Shown here piece after piece: positions 52,214 to 61,306 of a stretch of DNA of 64,000 nt; position 1 is the first letter of the stretch, and each line of letters begins with the position of its first letter. Position numbers and translations under genes: made by a program. Source of the DNA: Hydrogenophaga sp. SL48 (GTDB lineage Bacteria > Pseudomonadota > Gammaproteobacteria > Burkholderiales > Burkholderiaceae_C); contig NZ_CP063400.1 in assembly GCF_021729865.1 (NCBI RefSeq), forward strand, positions 3,782,001 through 3,846,000, read 5' to 3'. Below the pieces are notes generated by a model. The model was given only the letters and a program-made list of their open reading frames with translations. It was not told the DNA's origin and ran no database searches.

Positions 52214-53089
52214 GTGCAATTGCTGCAACTGCTCATCAGCGGCGTGGCCCAGGGGTGCATCTACGGGCTCATCGCCCTGGGTTTCGTGCTGATCTACAAG
52301 GCCACCGAAACGGTGAGCTTCGCCCAGGGCGACCTGATGATGGTCGGCGCCTTCGGCGGCCTGGCCGCCATGACGGCCCTGGGTTTTCCGTTCTGGCTGG
52401 CGGTGCCGGCGGCCATCATCGGCATGGGGCTGTTTGGCGTGGTGCTGGAGCGCCTGGTGATCCGGCCGATCCTGGGCCAGCCCGCGTTTTCCATCGTGAT
52501 GCTGACCATCGGCGTGGGCTACGTGCTGCGCGGCCTGATCACCATGATCCCCAACATCGGCACCGACACCCACACCCTGCCCGTGCCCTACGCGGGCGAG
52601 TTGCTGCGCCTGGGCACGCTGGTGGTGTCGGCCGAACAGATCGTGGTGATCGGCGTCACCGGCCTGCTGTGCGCCGGGCTGTTCGCCATGTTCCGCTACT
52701 CCAAGCTGGGCGTGGCCATGCAGGCCTCGTCGCAGAACCAGCTCGCCGCCTACTACATGGGCATCCCGGTCAAGCGGCTCAACGGCCTGGTCTGGGGCCT
52801 GGCGGCGGGCGTGGCCGCCGTGGCCGGCCTGCTGCTCGCACCCATCACCTTCGTGCACGCCAACATGGGCTTCATCGGCCTCAAGGCCTTCCCGGCCGCC
52901 GTGGTCGGCGGCTTCGGCAGCCTGCCCGGCGCCATCGTCGGCGGTCTGATCATCGGCCTCGTCGAATCGTTCTCGGGCTTCTACCTGCCCGAAGGCTTCA
53001 AGGACATCGCGCCCTACATCGTGGTGCTGCTGATGCTGGTGCTGAAACCGAACGGCCTGTTCGGCGAAAAACTCCGAAAAAAAGTATGA
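52214..53089 (+). CDS. livH: Branched-chain amino acid-type ABC permease
   Basis: 291 residues from a GTG preceded by AGGAGA. About eight membrane segments; QGCIYGLIALGFVLIYKATETVSFAQGDLMMVGAF is the LivH N-terminus and FPAAVVGGFGSLPGAIVGGLIIGLVESF its C-terminal end. The longer frame upstream to 50678 crosses the AtuA gene and is a shadow. First gene of the Liv operon; in this setting the substrate may be a carboxylate or acyl acid. Confidence 0.92.
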   Translation: MQLLQLLISGVAQGCIYGLIALGFVLIYKATETVSFAQGDLMMVGAFGGLAAMTALGFPFWLAVPAAIIGMGLFGVVLERLVIRPILGQPAFSIVMLTIGVGYVLRGLITMIPNIGTDTHTLPVPYAGELLRLGTLVVSAEQIVVIGVTGLLCAGLFAMFRYSKLGVAMQASSQNQLAAYYMGIPVKRLNGLVWGLAAGVAAVAGLLLAPITFVHANMGFIGLKAFPAAVVGGFGSLPGAIVGGLIIGLVESFSGFYLPEGFKDIAPYIVVLLMLVLKPNGLFGEKLRKKV

Positions 53090-53128
53090 AGACGCCCAAG
53101 CACAGCGAGCGCCGACACCCCAACCAGA

Positions 53129-53206
53129 GCCACCGCGGAACCGGCTTTGCCGGGCCGCTGGTGGCGCCCCCCCGGGGGGGTAGCGCCGCAGGCGCTGCGG
53201 GGGGGA
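53129..53206 (+). repeat. Type B intergenic element, copy 9 (forward)
   Basis: Lies between livH and livM. Its last G-run (53199-53205) ends two bases before the livM ATG and may serve as a Shine-Dalgarno surrogate. Confidence 0.9.
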
Positions 53207-53207
53207 T

Positions 53208-54284
53208 ATGAGATTCATTTTCAAAACGGACTACAACCAGGACGTCAAGCTCGCCAAACACGGCGGGCACGTGTTCTGGTACAGCCTGCTGGGCCTGTTC
53301 CTGCTGACCGCGCCGTGGGTGATGGAGGAGTACTGGCTGGCGCAGCTCACCTTCGTGCTGATCTACGCCGTGGTGGGCCTGGGGCTGATGCTGCTGGCGG
53401 GTTTCACGGGGTTGTTCTCGCTCGGCCACGCGGCCTTCCTCGGCGTGGGCGCCTACACCGAAACGGTGATGGTCAACGCCGGTGTGCCCTTTCCGATTGC
53501 GATGGCCTGCGCCGGCCTGCTGGCCGCGGCCGTGGGCATGGTGGTGGGCCTGCCGGCGCTGCGCGTGAAGGGCATCTACCTCGGCATGGCCACGCTGGCC
53601 TTCGGCTTCATCGTCGAAGAAGGCCTGGCACGCTGGGAGAGCGTGACCGGTGGCAACTCGGGGCTCTCGGTGAACCCGCCGGCCATGTTCGGCTGGGAGC
53701 TGGAGTCCACCAACGAGTTCTACTTCCTGTGCCTGGTGGTCACCGTGCTCGCCACGCTGGCCATCGTGAACCTCATGCGTTCGTCCACCGGCCGCGCCTT
53801 CGTGGCGATCCGCGACTCGGAGATCTCGGCACAGAGCATGGGCATCCACCTCGCGCGCTACAAGACCATGAGCTTCGCGCTCTCGTCGGCGCTGGCCGGC
53901 ATCGGCGGCGCGCTGTACGCGCACAAGATCCAGTTCCTCTCGCCCGACCAGTTCAGCATCATCCAGTCCATCGACCTGCTGCTGATGGTGGTGATCGGCG
54001 GGCTGGGCTCCATCCACGGCGCTTTCCTCGGTGCGATCTTCCTGATCGTGATGCCGCAGCTGATCTCGCTCGGCAAGGACTACCTGCCCGAGGCCATCGG
54101 CCAGTCCACCGGCCTGCAGGGCACGGTGTACGGACTGGTGCTGATCACCTTCGTGCTGTTCGAGCCCATGGGCCTGTACGGCCGCTGGCTCAAGATCCGC
54201 ACCTGGTTCCAGCTGTTCCCGTTCTACCGCAAGGGCATGTTCAAGCGGCAGAAGTCGTTCCAGAAATCCGACCGATTGAAATGA
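53208..54284 (+). CDS. livM: Branched-chain amino acid-type ABC permease
   Basis: 358 residues, about ten membrane segments. The LivM marks GLGLMLLAGFTGLFSLGHAAFLGVGAYTE, LRVKGIYLGMATLAFGFIVEE and LVVIGGLGSIHGAFLGAIF-like MVVIGGLGSIHGAFLGA are present. The only ribosome-site candidate is the G-run of the type B element just before the ATG. Partner of livH. Confidence 0.92.
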   Translation: MRFIFKTDYNQDVKLAKHGGHVFWYSLLGLFLLTAPWVMEEYWLAQLTFVLIYAVVGLGLMLLAGFTGLFSLGHAAFLGVGAYTETVMVNAGVPFPIAMACAGLLAAAVGMVVGLPALRVKGIYLGMATLAFGFIVEEGLARWESVTGGNSGLSVNPPAMFGWELESTNEFYFLCLVVTVLATLAIVNLMRSSTGRAFVAIRDSEISAQSMGIHLARYKTMSFALSSALAGIGGALYAHKIQFLSPDQFSIIQSIDLLLMVVIGGLGSIHGAFLGAIFLIVMPQLISLGKDYLPEAIGQSTGLQGTVYGLVLITFVLFEPMGLYGRWLKIRTWFQLFPFYRKGMFKRQKSFQKSDRLK

Positions 54285-54317
54285 CCCACCCCCGTTGCTT
54301 GCTCACTGCGTGTAGCC

Positions 54318-54379
54318 GCATCCCCCCTCAAGGGGGCAACACCTGCGCCCCGGCAAAGCCGGTTGCGCGGTGTCCTGGG
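54318..54379 (-). repeat. Type B intergenic element, copy 10 (reverse, truncated)
   Basis: Lies between livM and livG. The C/G hairpin and CCGGCAAAGCCGG are kept but the GCGCCGCCTGCGGCGTC module is missing. Confidence 0.8.
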
Positions 54380-54423
54380 CTAGTGCATCTGCGCTTGTGC
54401 CATTCCTTCTTTGACGGCGCCTC

Positions 54424-55254
54424 ATGACGGACGACATCCTTCTTTCAGCGAAAAACCTCAGCGTGCGCTTCGGCGGCGTGCTGGCGGTGAACAACGTGAG
54501 CTTTGACGTGAAGAAGGGCGAGGTGTTCACGCTGATCGGCCCCAACGGCGCCGGCAAGACGACCGTGTTCAACCTCATCAGCCGCATCTACACGCCGACC
54601 TCCGGCCAGATCGACTACGCGGGGCCGCACGGCACGCTGCGGCTCACCGAGCAGCCGCCGCACAAGATCGCGGGCCTGGGCATTGCGCGCACCTTCCAGA
54701 ACATCGAGCTGTTCGAGCATGCAACGGTTCTGCAGAACCTGCTGATCGGCCGCCACACGCACCGCCGCACCGGCCTGTGGAGCGAGATCTTCTTCAGCGG
54801 CAAGACGCGCGCCGCAGAGATCGAGGCGCGCGAGAAGGTCGAGCAAGTGATCGACTTTCTCAACCTGCAGCATCACCGCGAATCCATGATCGCCGGCTTG
54901 CCCTACGGCGTGCGCAAAGTGGTGGAGCTGGCGCGCGCGCTGTGCACCGAGCCCAAGCTGCTGCTGCTCGATGAACCGTCTTCGGGCCTGAACGTGGAGG
55001 AAACCGAAGACATGGCGTTCTGGATCGCCGACATCAAGAACGAACTCGGCATCACGGTGCTGATGGTCGAACACGACATGACGCTCGTGTCCAAGGTGTC
55101 CGACCGCGTGCTGGCCATGAGCATGGGTGCCGAGCTGGCCACCGGCACGCCGGCCGAGGTGCAGCGCGACCCCGGCGTGATCGAGGCCTACCTCGGCTCG
55201 GTGGACGACGTGTCCAGCCTGCGGCGAGAGAACCACGGAAGGGTCACCGCATGA
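54424..55254 (+). CDS. livG: Branched-chain amino acid-type ABC ATPase
   Basis: 276 residues. Walker A GPNGAGKTTVF, YGVRKVVELARAL in place of a standard LSGGQ, and LLLDEPSSGLN. The LivG marks LGIARTFQNIELF and GITVLMVEHDMTLV are present. It overlaps livF by four bases (ATGA). Confidence 0.93.
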   Translation: MTDDILLSAKNLSVRFGGVLAVNNVSFDVKKGEVFTLIGPNGAGKTTVFNLISRIYTPTSGQIDYAGPHGTLRLTEQPPHKIAGLGIARTFQNIELFEHATVLQNLLIGRHTHRRTGLWSEIFFSGKTRAAEIEAREKVEQVIDFLNLQHHRESMIAGLPYGVRKVVELARALCTEPKLLLLDEPSSGLNVEETEDMAFWIADIKNELGITVLMVEHDMTLVSKVSDRVLAMSMGAELATGTPAEVQRDPGVIEAYLGSVDDVSSLRRENHGRVTA

Positions 55255-56039
55255 CCGCGCCTGTGACCGACAACGCCGTGCTCAAGTTGCTCAACGTCGA
55301 GAGCGCCTACGGTCCCATCAAGGCGATCCGCGGCGTGAGCCTGCAGGTGCGGCGCGGCGAAATCGCCACCGTGCTGGGCAGCAATGGCGCGGGCAAGACC
55401 ACCATCCTCAAGACCATCAGCGGCATCATCGACCCGCGCAAGGGCAGCATCGAGTTCAAGGGCAACAACATCACCGCGCAAGACCCGGCGCACATCGTGC
55501 AGCAGGGCCTGATGCACGTGCCCGAGGGGCGCGAGGTGTTCCCGCTGCTCTCGGTGCGCGACAACCTGATGATGGGCGCCTACACCCGCAAGGACCGCGA
55601 CGGCGTGGGGCGCGACATGGAGGTGGTCTTCAACTACTTCCCCATCCTGCGTGAGCGCGCCGCGCAGGACGCCGGCCTGCTCTCGGGTGGCCAGCAGCAG
55701 ATGCTCGCGATCAGCCGCGCGCTCATGGCCAACCCCGACCTGATCCTGCTCGACGAGCCCAGCCTCGGCCTTTCCCCGAAGCTCACCAAGGAGATCTTCG
55801 AGATCGTCGTGCGCATCAACCGCGAGCGCGGCACCACCATCCTGCTGGTGGAGCAGAACGCCAACATGGCGCTCAACGCCTCGGACTACGGCTACGTGCT
55901 GGAGAACGGCCGCATCGTGATGGAAGACACCTGCGCCCACCTGCGCGAGAAGGACGACATCAAGGAGTTCTACCTCGGCATGAAGGAAGAAGGCGTGCGG
56001 GCGGACCGGCGCTGGAAGAAGAAGAAAAACTGGAGATGA
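55251..56039 (+). CDS. livF: Branched-chain amino acid-type ABC ATPase
   Basis: 262 residues. Walker A GSNGAGKTTIL, signature LSGGQQQMLAISRAL, and Walker B LILLDEPSLGLS with LLVEQNANMALN, typical of LivF. The C-terminus is extended by a Lys/Arg/Trp-rich tail (RWKKKKNWR). The ligase gene follows after two type B copies. Confidence 0.93.
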   Translation: MTAPVTDNAVLKLLNVESAYGPIKAIRGVSLQVRRGEIATVLGSNGAGKTTILKTISGIIDPRKGSIEFKGNNITAQDPAHIVQQGLMHVPEGREVFPLLSVRDNLMMGAYTRKDRDGVGRDMEVVFNYFPILRERAAQDAGLLSGGQQQMLAISRALMANPDLILLDEPSLGLSPKLTKEIFEIVVRINRERGTTILLVEQNANMALNASDYGYVLENGRIVMEDTCAHLREKDDIKEFYLGMKEEGVRADRRWKKKKNWR

Positions 56040-56048
56040 AGATGACCC

Positions 56049-56130
56049 ACCCCCGCGCCGCGCTTTCAGCGCGTCACCCCCTCAAGGGGGCAATGCCAGT
56101 GGCCCGGCAAAGCCGGTTCCACGGCATTCC
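56049..56130 (-). repeat. Type B intergenic element, copy 11 (reverse, altered loop)
   Basis: Reverse copy directly after livF. The first module reads GCGCCGCGCTTTCAGCGCGTC, so stem and loop have changed while pairing is kept. Confidence 0.85.
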
Positions 56131-56170
56131 CGGTTCAAGTCACGCCTCGCCGAGAACGAGGTTGTTCAGC

Positions 56171-56248
56171 CAGGGCACCGCGGAACCGGCTTTGCCGGGC
56201 CGCCAGTGCCGCCCCCTGGGGGGTGACGCCGCAGGCGGCGCGGGGGGT
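56171..56248 (+). repeat. Type B intergenic element, copy 12 (forward)
   Basis: Forward copy whose final G-run ends three bases before the CoA ligase ATG at 56251; with copy 11 it forms an inverted pair. Confidence 0.9.
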
Positions 56249-56250
56249 CT

Positions 56251-58107
56251 ATGAGTTACCTCTGGGATCTCTCCCACATCCAGCCCGAGAACCAGATCGT
56301 CGTCCCCGGCGACACGATGACGGCGATCTTCTGGAACGCGGTGAAGCAGCGTGGTCCGAACGTGTGGATGCGGCAGAAGGACTTCGGCATCTGGCGCAGC
56401 TGGACCTGGGACCAGACGGCAGAGGCGGTGCGCGAGATCGGCCACGGCCTGATCGCGCTGGGCTTCGGCGAGCGCGAGACCGCGTCCATCCTCTCCAACA
56501 CCACGGTGGAATGGGTGCTCTGCGACCTCGCGGTGCTCAGCGCCAACGGCGTCTCCAACGGCATCTACCCGACCGACGCGGCCGAGCAGGTCGAGTACCT
56601 GTGCCAGGACTCGGGCACCACCATGCTCTTCGTGGAAGACGACGAGCAGCTCGACAAGGCGCTGGAGGTGCGCGACAGGCTGCCGAAGCTGAAGAAGATC
56701 ATCGTGGACGACATGGACGGCCTGCGCGACCTGAACGACCCGCAGGTGATCAGCCTGGCCGCGCTGCGCGAACTCGGCCGCGAGCACCTGCGACAACACC
56801 CCGAGGCATTGAATCAGCGCATCGCCGCCAGCCGGCCCGACGATCTGGCCATCCTGGTCTACACCTCGGGCACCACCGGCCGCCCCAAGGGCGCCATGCA
56901 CAGCCACCGTGGCCTGGTCCATGCCGTGCACGGCTACAACACGCTGGTGGCGCGCCACGAAAGCGACGAGTGCATGTGTTTCCTGCCGCTGTGCCACATC
57001 GCCGAGCGCCTGGGCGGCGAGTACTTCTCGCTCTACACCGGCGGCAAGCTCAACTTCGTCGAGAACCCCGAGACCGTGCCCGAGAACGTGCGCGAGATCG
57101 CGCCCACCGTGTTCACCGCCGTGCCGCGCGTGTGGGAGAAGTTCTATTCCGGCGTGATGATCACGCTCAAGGAAGCCAGCAAGCTGCAGCAGGCCGCCTA
57201 CGCCTGGGCCATTGGCGTGGGCCAGCGCGTGGCCGACCACGTGCTCAAGGGCGAAGCCGTGCCCAGCGGCCTGAAGCTGCAGTTCCGCGCGGCGCGCCTG
57301 CTGGTGCTGGACAACGTGCGCAAGCTCATCGGCATCCACCGCGCGCGTTTTCTCGTCACCGGCGCGGCGCCGATCTCGCCCGAGCTGGTGCGCTGGTACC
57401 TCGCGCTGGGCGTGCCCATGCTGGAGGTCTGGGGCATGACCGAGACCTGCGGCGCGGCCACCGGCGTGCCGGCGAACCGCATGAAGCCCGGCAGCATCGG
57501 CCCGGCCGCGTCGTTCAACGAGGTGCGACTCGACCCCGAGACGAGCGAGATCCTGGTGCGCGGCACCAACGTGTTCATGGGCTACCTGAACCTGCCCGAG
57601 AAAACCGCCGAGACCATCGACGCCGACGGCTGGCTGCACACGGGCGACGTGGGCGTGGTCGATGAGGAAGGGTTTTTCCGCATCACCGACCGCATGAAAG
57701 ACATCATCATCACCGCGGGGGGCAAGAACATCACGCCCAGCGAACTGGAGAACGAACTGAAGTTCTCGCCCTACGTGACCGACGCCGTGGTGATCGGCGA
57801 CAAGCGGCCCTACCTCACCGTGATCATCATGATCGACCAGGACAACGTGGAGAAGTTTGCGCAGGATGCCGACGTGCCGTTCTCGAACTACGCCAGCCTC
57901 ACCCGCGCCCCCGAGGTCCAGGCGCTGATCCAGACCGAGATCGACCGCGTGAACAAAAAGTTCGCCCGCGTGGAACAGATCAAGAAGTTCTTCCTGCTCG
58001 ACACCCAGCTCAGCGCCGAAGACGAAGAACTCACCCCGACCATGAAGCTCAAACGCAAGCTGGTGCAGCAGAAGTACGCGCCCCAGATCGACGAGATGTA
58101 CCGCTGA
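56251..58107 (+). CDS. Long-chain acyl-CoA synthetase-type CoA ligase
   Basis: 618 residues. An ANL adenylating enzyme with the P-loop YTSGTTGRPKGAMHSH, EVWGMTETCGA, GYLNLPEKTAETIDADGWLHTGDVG and the lid DRMKDIIITAGGKNITPSE. The C-terminal MKLKRKLVQQKYAPQID is typical of FadD15/long-chain types. Its place inside the Liv operon suggests it activates the imported acid. The G-run of a type B element is the only ribosome-site candidate. Confidence 0.92.
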   Translation: MSYLWDLSHIQPENQIVVPGDTMTAIFWNAVKQRGPNVWMRQKDFGIWRSWTWDQTAEAVREIGHGLIALGFGERETASILSNTTVEWVLCDLAVLSANGVSNGIYPTDAAEQVEYLCQDSGTTMLFVEDDEQLDKALEVRDRLPKLKKIIVDDMDGLRDLNDPQVISLAALRELGREHLRQHPEALNQRIAASRPDDLAILVYTSGTTGRPKGAMHSHRGLVHAVHGYNTLVARHESDECMCFLPLCHIAERLGGEYFSLYTGGKLNFVENPETVPENVREIAPTVFTAVPRVWEKFYSGVMITLKEASKLQQAAYAWAIGVGQRVADHVLKGEAVPSGLKLQFRAARLLVLDNVRKLIGIHRARFLVTGAAPISPELVRWYLALGVPMLEVWGMTETCGAATGVPANRMKPGSIGPAASFNEVRLDPETSEILVRGTNVFMGYLNLPEKTAETIDADGWLHTGDVGVVDEEGFFRITDRMKDIIITAGGKNITPSELENELKFSPYVTDAVVIGDKRPYLTVIIMIDQDNVEKFAQDADVPFSNYASLTRAPEVQALIQTEIDRVNKKFARVEQIKKFFLLDTQLSAEDEELTPTMKLKRKLVQQKYAPQIDEMYR

Positions 58108-58154
58108 CCGCTCACCCTTCACCGACCCGCATCAACCCCAAGGAGACCAGCCAG

Positions 58155-59318
58155 ATGAACAAGACATTCCCCCTGATCGGCGCCGCCCTGCTGCTGGCCA
58201 CCAGCGGCGCGTGGGCGCAGTCGCAAGGCGTGAGCAAGGACGAGATCGTGCTCGGCTCGATCCAGGATTTGTCCGGCCCGCTTGCCGGCTTCGGCAAGCA
58301 GATCCGCCTGGGCATGACGCTGCGTGTGGACGAGGTCAACGAACAGGGCGGCATCAACGGCCGCAAGCTCAAGCTGCTGGTCGAAGACTCGGGCTACGAC
58401 CCCAAGCGCGCCGTGCTCGCCGCGCAGAAGCTGGTGAACCAGGACAAGATCTTTGCCATGGTCGGCCACCTCGGCACGGCGCAGAACATGGCCGCCATGC
58501 CGGTGCAGTTCCAGAAGAACGTGGTCAACTTCTTCCCGGTCACGGCCGCGCGCGAAATGTACGAGCCCTTCCACCGGCTCAAGTACAGCTTCGCCGCCAC
58601 CTACTTTGACCAGATGAAGAACTCGCTGCCCGCCCTGGTGAAAGAAAAGGGCGCCAAGAAGGTCTGCACCATGTACCAGGACGACGAGTTCGGCCTGGAG
58701 GTGGTGCGCGGCGCCAAAGAAGGCCTGAAGACCATCGGCATGGAGATGGCCGAAGAGACCAGCTTCAAGCGCGGCGCCACCGACTTCGCCTCGCAGATGC
58801 AGAAGCTCGCCTCCTCGCAGTGCGACTTCGTGGTGCTCGGCACCATCATCCGCGAGACGATTGGTGGCATCGCCACCGCGCGCAAGCTCGGCTTCAACCC
58901 CACCTTCATGGGCAGCAGCGCGCTCTACACCGACCTGATCCACAAGCTCGGCGGCCCGGCCATGAACGGCCTCTACGCCACCATGACGGTGCAGAACCCC
59001 TACACCGACGACGCCTCGCAGCCGATCCGCTTCTGGGCCAACAAGTACAAGACCAAGTTCAACGAAGACCCCACCGTGTTCTCGGTCTACGGCTACAACA
59101 TCATCGACACCTTCACCAAGGCCGCCGGAAAGACCGGCGCCAACCTCACCACCGACAGCTTCGTGAAGGTGATGGACGGCATGACCATCCCGCCCGACAT
59201 CTTCGGCAGCGCGCAGGCCACCTTCGGCCCCAACAAGCGCCTGGGCAGCAACGTCTCGCGCATGTCGCAGATCACCGACGGCAAGTGGAAGGTGATTTCC
59301 GACTATCCGAAGAACTGA
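58155..59318 (+). CDS. ABC importer substrate-binding protein, LivK type
   Basis: 387 residues with a signal peptide (MNKTFPLIGAALLLATSGAWAQ). Marks of family 5/6 binding proteins: DEIVLGSIQDLSGPLAGFGKQIRLGMTL, INGRKLKLLVEDSGYDPKRAV, HLGTAQNMAAMPV. It is the last gene of the importer operon, with an AAGGAGA ribosome site. A strong terminator follows. Confidence 0.92.
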   Translation: MNKTFPLIGAALLLATSGAWAQSQGVSKDEIVLGSIQDLSGPLAGFGKQIRLGMTLRVDEVNEQGGINGRKLKLLVEDSGYDPKRAVLAAQKLVNQDKIFAMVGHLGTAQNMAAMPVQFQKNVVNFFPVTAAREMYEPFHRLKYSFAATYFDQMKNSLPALVKEKGAKKVCTMYQDDEFGLEVVRGAKEGLKTIGMEMAEETSFKRGATDFASQMQKLASSQCDFVVLGTIIRETIGGIATARKLGFNPTFMGSSALYTDLIHKLGGPAMNGLYATMTVQNPYTDDASQPIRFWANKYKTKFNEDPTVFSVYGYNIIDTFTKAAGKTGANLTTDSFVKVMDGMTIPPDIFGSAQATFGPNKRLGSNVSRMSQITDGKWKVISDYPKN

Positions 59319-59360
59319 ACACCCTTTACCGCGCCGCCTGCGTTGTCAGGCCATGCGTGA

Positions 59361-59395
59361 AAGCCGCCGAGCCTGGTGCTCCGGCGGCTTTTTTC
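59361..59395 (+). terminator. Rho-independent terminator of the Liv operon
   Basis: AAGCCGCCG and CGGCGGCTT form a 9-base stem around a 12-base loop, followed by a T-run, 42 bases after the stop of the binding-protein gene. Confidence 0.9.
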
Positions 59396-59486
59396 ATCGG
59401 GCGACCAGCGTTGACCCGCGACCACGATCGCGCCGGAAAAGACCCTTCGGGTCATCCACCTTTTATCATGCAACTCATAATGTTAC

Positions 59487-59972
59487 ATGAAATCAAACAA
59501 CCAGCTCTCTGACGTCCTGCATGTGCTGCTGCACATGGCCGAGTGCGAAAACCCGGCCACGTCCGACACGCTCGCCGCGGCCATGCAGACCCACCCTGTC
59601 GTGCTCCGGCGCCTGATGGCCGGGTTGCGCGAAGCCGGCTTCGTGACCTCGGCCAAGGGCCACGGTGGCGGCTGGGTGCTGTCGTGCCCGCTCGACCGCA
59701 TCACGCTGCTCGACGTGCACCAGGCCCTGGGCACGCCCGCCCTGGTCTCGCTCGGCTTTCGGGAAGACCGGCCGGCGTGTCTGGTGGCCCAGGCCGTCAA
59801 CGGGTCGCTCGCCCTGGCCGTTCAAGAGGCCGAAGCCGTGCTGCTCAAACGCCTCGGCTCCGTCACGCTGGCGGCGCTCTCCAGCGACTTCCACCAACGC
59901 CTGGCGGCCCACCGGACAAGCCAGCAACCCTGTCACCATCACCTGGAGGAACACCTGCATGAAACACGTTGA
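59487..59972 (+). CDS. Rrf2-family transcriptional regulator
   Basis: 161 residues. The Rrf2 winged helix (QLSDVLHVLLHMAE, TSDTLAAAMQTHPVVLRRLMAGLREAGFVTSAKGHGGGW) is clear. The three clustered cysteines of IscR/NsrR are not present, so it is probably not an iron-sulfur sensor. It overlaps the next gene by 14 bases and likely controls that flavoprotein. An AT-rich stretch before it (TTATCATGCAACTCATAATG, 59463-59482) is a candidate site. Confidence 0.88.
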   Translation: MKSNNQLSDVLHVLLHMAECENPATSDTLAAAMQTHPVVLRRLMAGLREAGFVTSAKGHGGGWVLSCPLDRITLLDVHQALGTPALVSLGFREDRPACLVAQAVNGSLALAVQEAEAVLLKRLGSVTLAALSSDFHQRLAAHRTSQQPCHHHLEEHLHETR

Positions 59973-60855
59973 CTTCGCCGTCATTGGCGGCAGCTACGCC
60001 GGCCTGTCCGCTGCGCTGCAGCTGGCGCGGGCGCGCCGCCAGGTGCTCGTGGTCGACGCGGGCGTGCGTCGCAACCGCTGTGTGGACGAAGCGGGAGAAA
60101 CCTCGCACGGGTTCCTGACCCAGGACGGGCGCGCGCCGGCCGAGATCGCCGCCGTTGCCAAGCAGCAGCTGCTCGCCTACGGCACCGTGCAATGGATGGA
60201 GGGCCTCGCGGACGAGGCCCACGTCGCGGCCGATGGTCGACTGGCATTCCGCGTGGGCGAGACCACGGTCAGCGCAGGCCGGCTGATCCTGGCCACCGGC
60301 GTTCGCGACGAGCTGCCGCCCGTGCCCGGTCTGGCCGAGCGCTGGGGACGCAGCGTGTTCCATTGCCCGTATTGCCACGGCCACGAGATGAACGCCGGGC
60401 CCATCGGCATCGTGGCCAGTTCACCGCTGGCGCAGCACCACGGCCTCATGCTGGCGGACTGGGGCACCCCCACCCTGTTCCTCAACGGTGCCTTCGCCCC
60501 GGACAACGACGAACTGGCCGCGCTTCAGCGCAGGGGCACCCGGGTCGAGACCACGCCCATCGACCGCATCGAGGGCCACGCCGACGTGCTGCTGAAAGAC
60601 GGCCGAAGGCTGGTGATGAACGGCCTGTTCGCCCAGCCGCGCACGCACCTGGCCAGCCCCATCGCGCAGCAACTCGGTTGCGCCCTGGAAGAAGGCCCCA
60701 CGGGCCCCTTCATCCGGGTCGACCCAGGCCAAGCCACCAGCGTCACCCATGTCTTCGCGTGTGGCGACGCGGCCAGGGCGGCGGGCAACGTGACACTGGC
60801 GGTGGCCGACGGCGCCATGGCGGCCTTCGGCGCCCACCGCTCCACCATGTTCTGA
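59959..60855 (+). CDS. Thioredoxin-reductase-like FAD/NAD(P) oxidoreductase
   Basis: 298 residues. FAD motif GGSYAGLSAALQLARARRQVLVVD at the start, LATGVRDELP in the middle, FHCPYCHGHE with the CxxC redox pair, and FACGDAARAAGNVTLAVADGAMAA at the C-terminus. It belongs to the single-enzyme type that often pairs with an Rrf2 regulator. The start at 59959 has TGGAGGA upstream. The real electron acceptor is unknown. Confidence 0.9.
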   Translation: MKHVDFAVIGGSYAGLSAALQLARARRQVLVVDAGVRRNRCVDEAGETSHGFLTQDGRAPAEIAAVAKQQLLAYGTVQWMEGLADEAHVAADGRLAFRVGETTVSAGRLILATGVRDELPPVPGLAERWGRSVFHCPYCHGHEMNAGPIGIVASSPLAQHHGLMLADWGTPTLFLNGAFAPDNDELAALQRRGTRVETTPIDRIEGHADVLLKDGRRLVMNGLFAQPRTHLASPIAQQLGCALEEGPTGPFIRVDPGQATSVTHVFACGDAARAAGNVTLAVADGAMAAFGAHRSTMF

Positions 60856-60883
60856 CCCAGCCAGTCACCCCGAGGGCACACCC

Positions 60884-61294
60884 ATGAACGCCACCGCGGC
60901 CACCCTGCTCGCCGACGCCCTGCTCGCGCTGCATGTGGGCATCGTGCTGTTCGTGGTCGGGCTGCTGCCGCTGGTGATCGTCGGCGGCCTGCGCGGCTGG
61001 CGCTGGGTGCGCCACCGCGGCCTGCGGCTCACCCACCTGGGCCTGATGCTGTTCATCGCCGCCCAGAGCTGGCTCGGCCAGCTCTGCCCGCTGACCGTGT
61101 GGGAACAGGGCCTGCGGCGCATGGCCGGGCAAGCCGCCTACCGCGAGAGCTTCATTGAACACTGGCTTTCGCGCCTGCTGTACTGGGACCTGCCGTGGTG
61201 GGTGTTCGTGGCCGCGTACACGGCGTTTGCGGTGCTGGTGGCGGGGGCCTGGTGGGGGGTGCGGCCGGTGGCGCGCACCGTTGACCGCGGCTGA
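60884..61294 (+). CDS. DUF2784 membrane protein
   Basis: 136 residues with about four membrane segments. The pattern LHVGIVLFVVGLL, LTHLGLMLFIAAQSWLGQLCPLTVWEQGLR and FIEHWLSRLLYWDLPWWVF identify DUF2784. Function is unknown. It lies 28 bases after the flavoprotein and may share its transcript. Confidence 0.86.
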   Translation: MNATAATLLADALLALHVGIVLFVVGLLPLVIVGGLRGWRWVRHRGLRLTHLGLMLFIAAQSWLGQLCPLTVWEQGLRRMAGQAAYRESFIEHWLSRLLYWDLPWWVFVAAYTAFAVLVAGAWWGVRPVARTVDRG

Positions 61295-61306
61295 ACCGGC
61301 CCAGGC

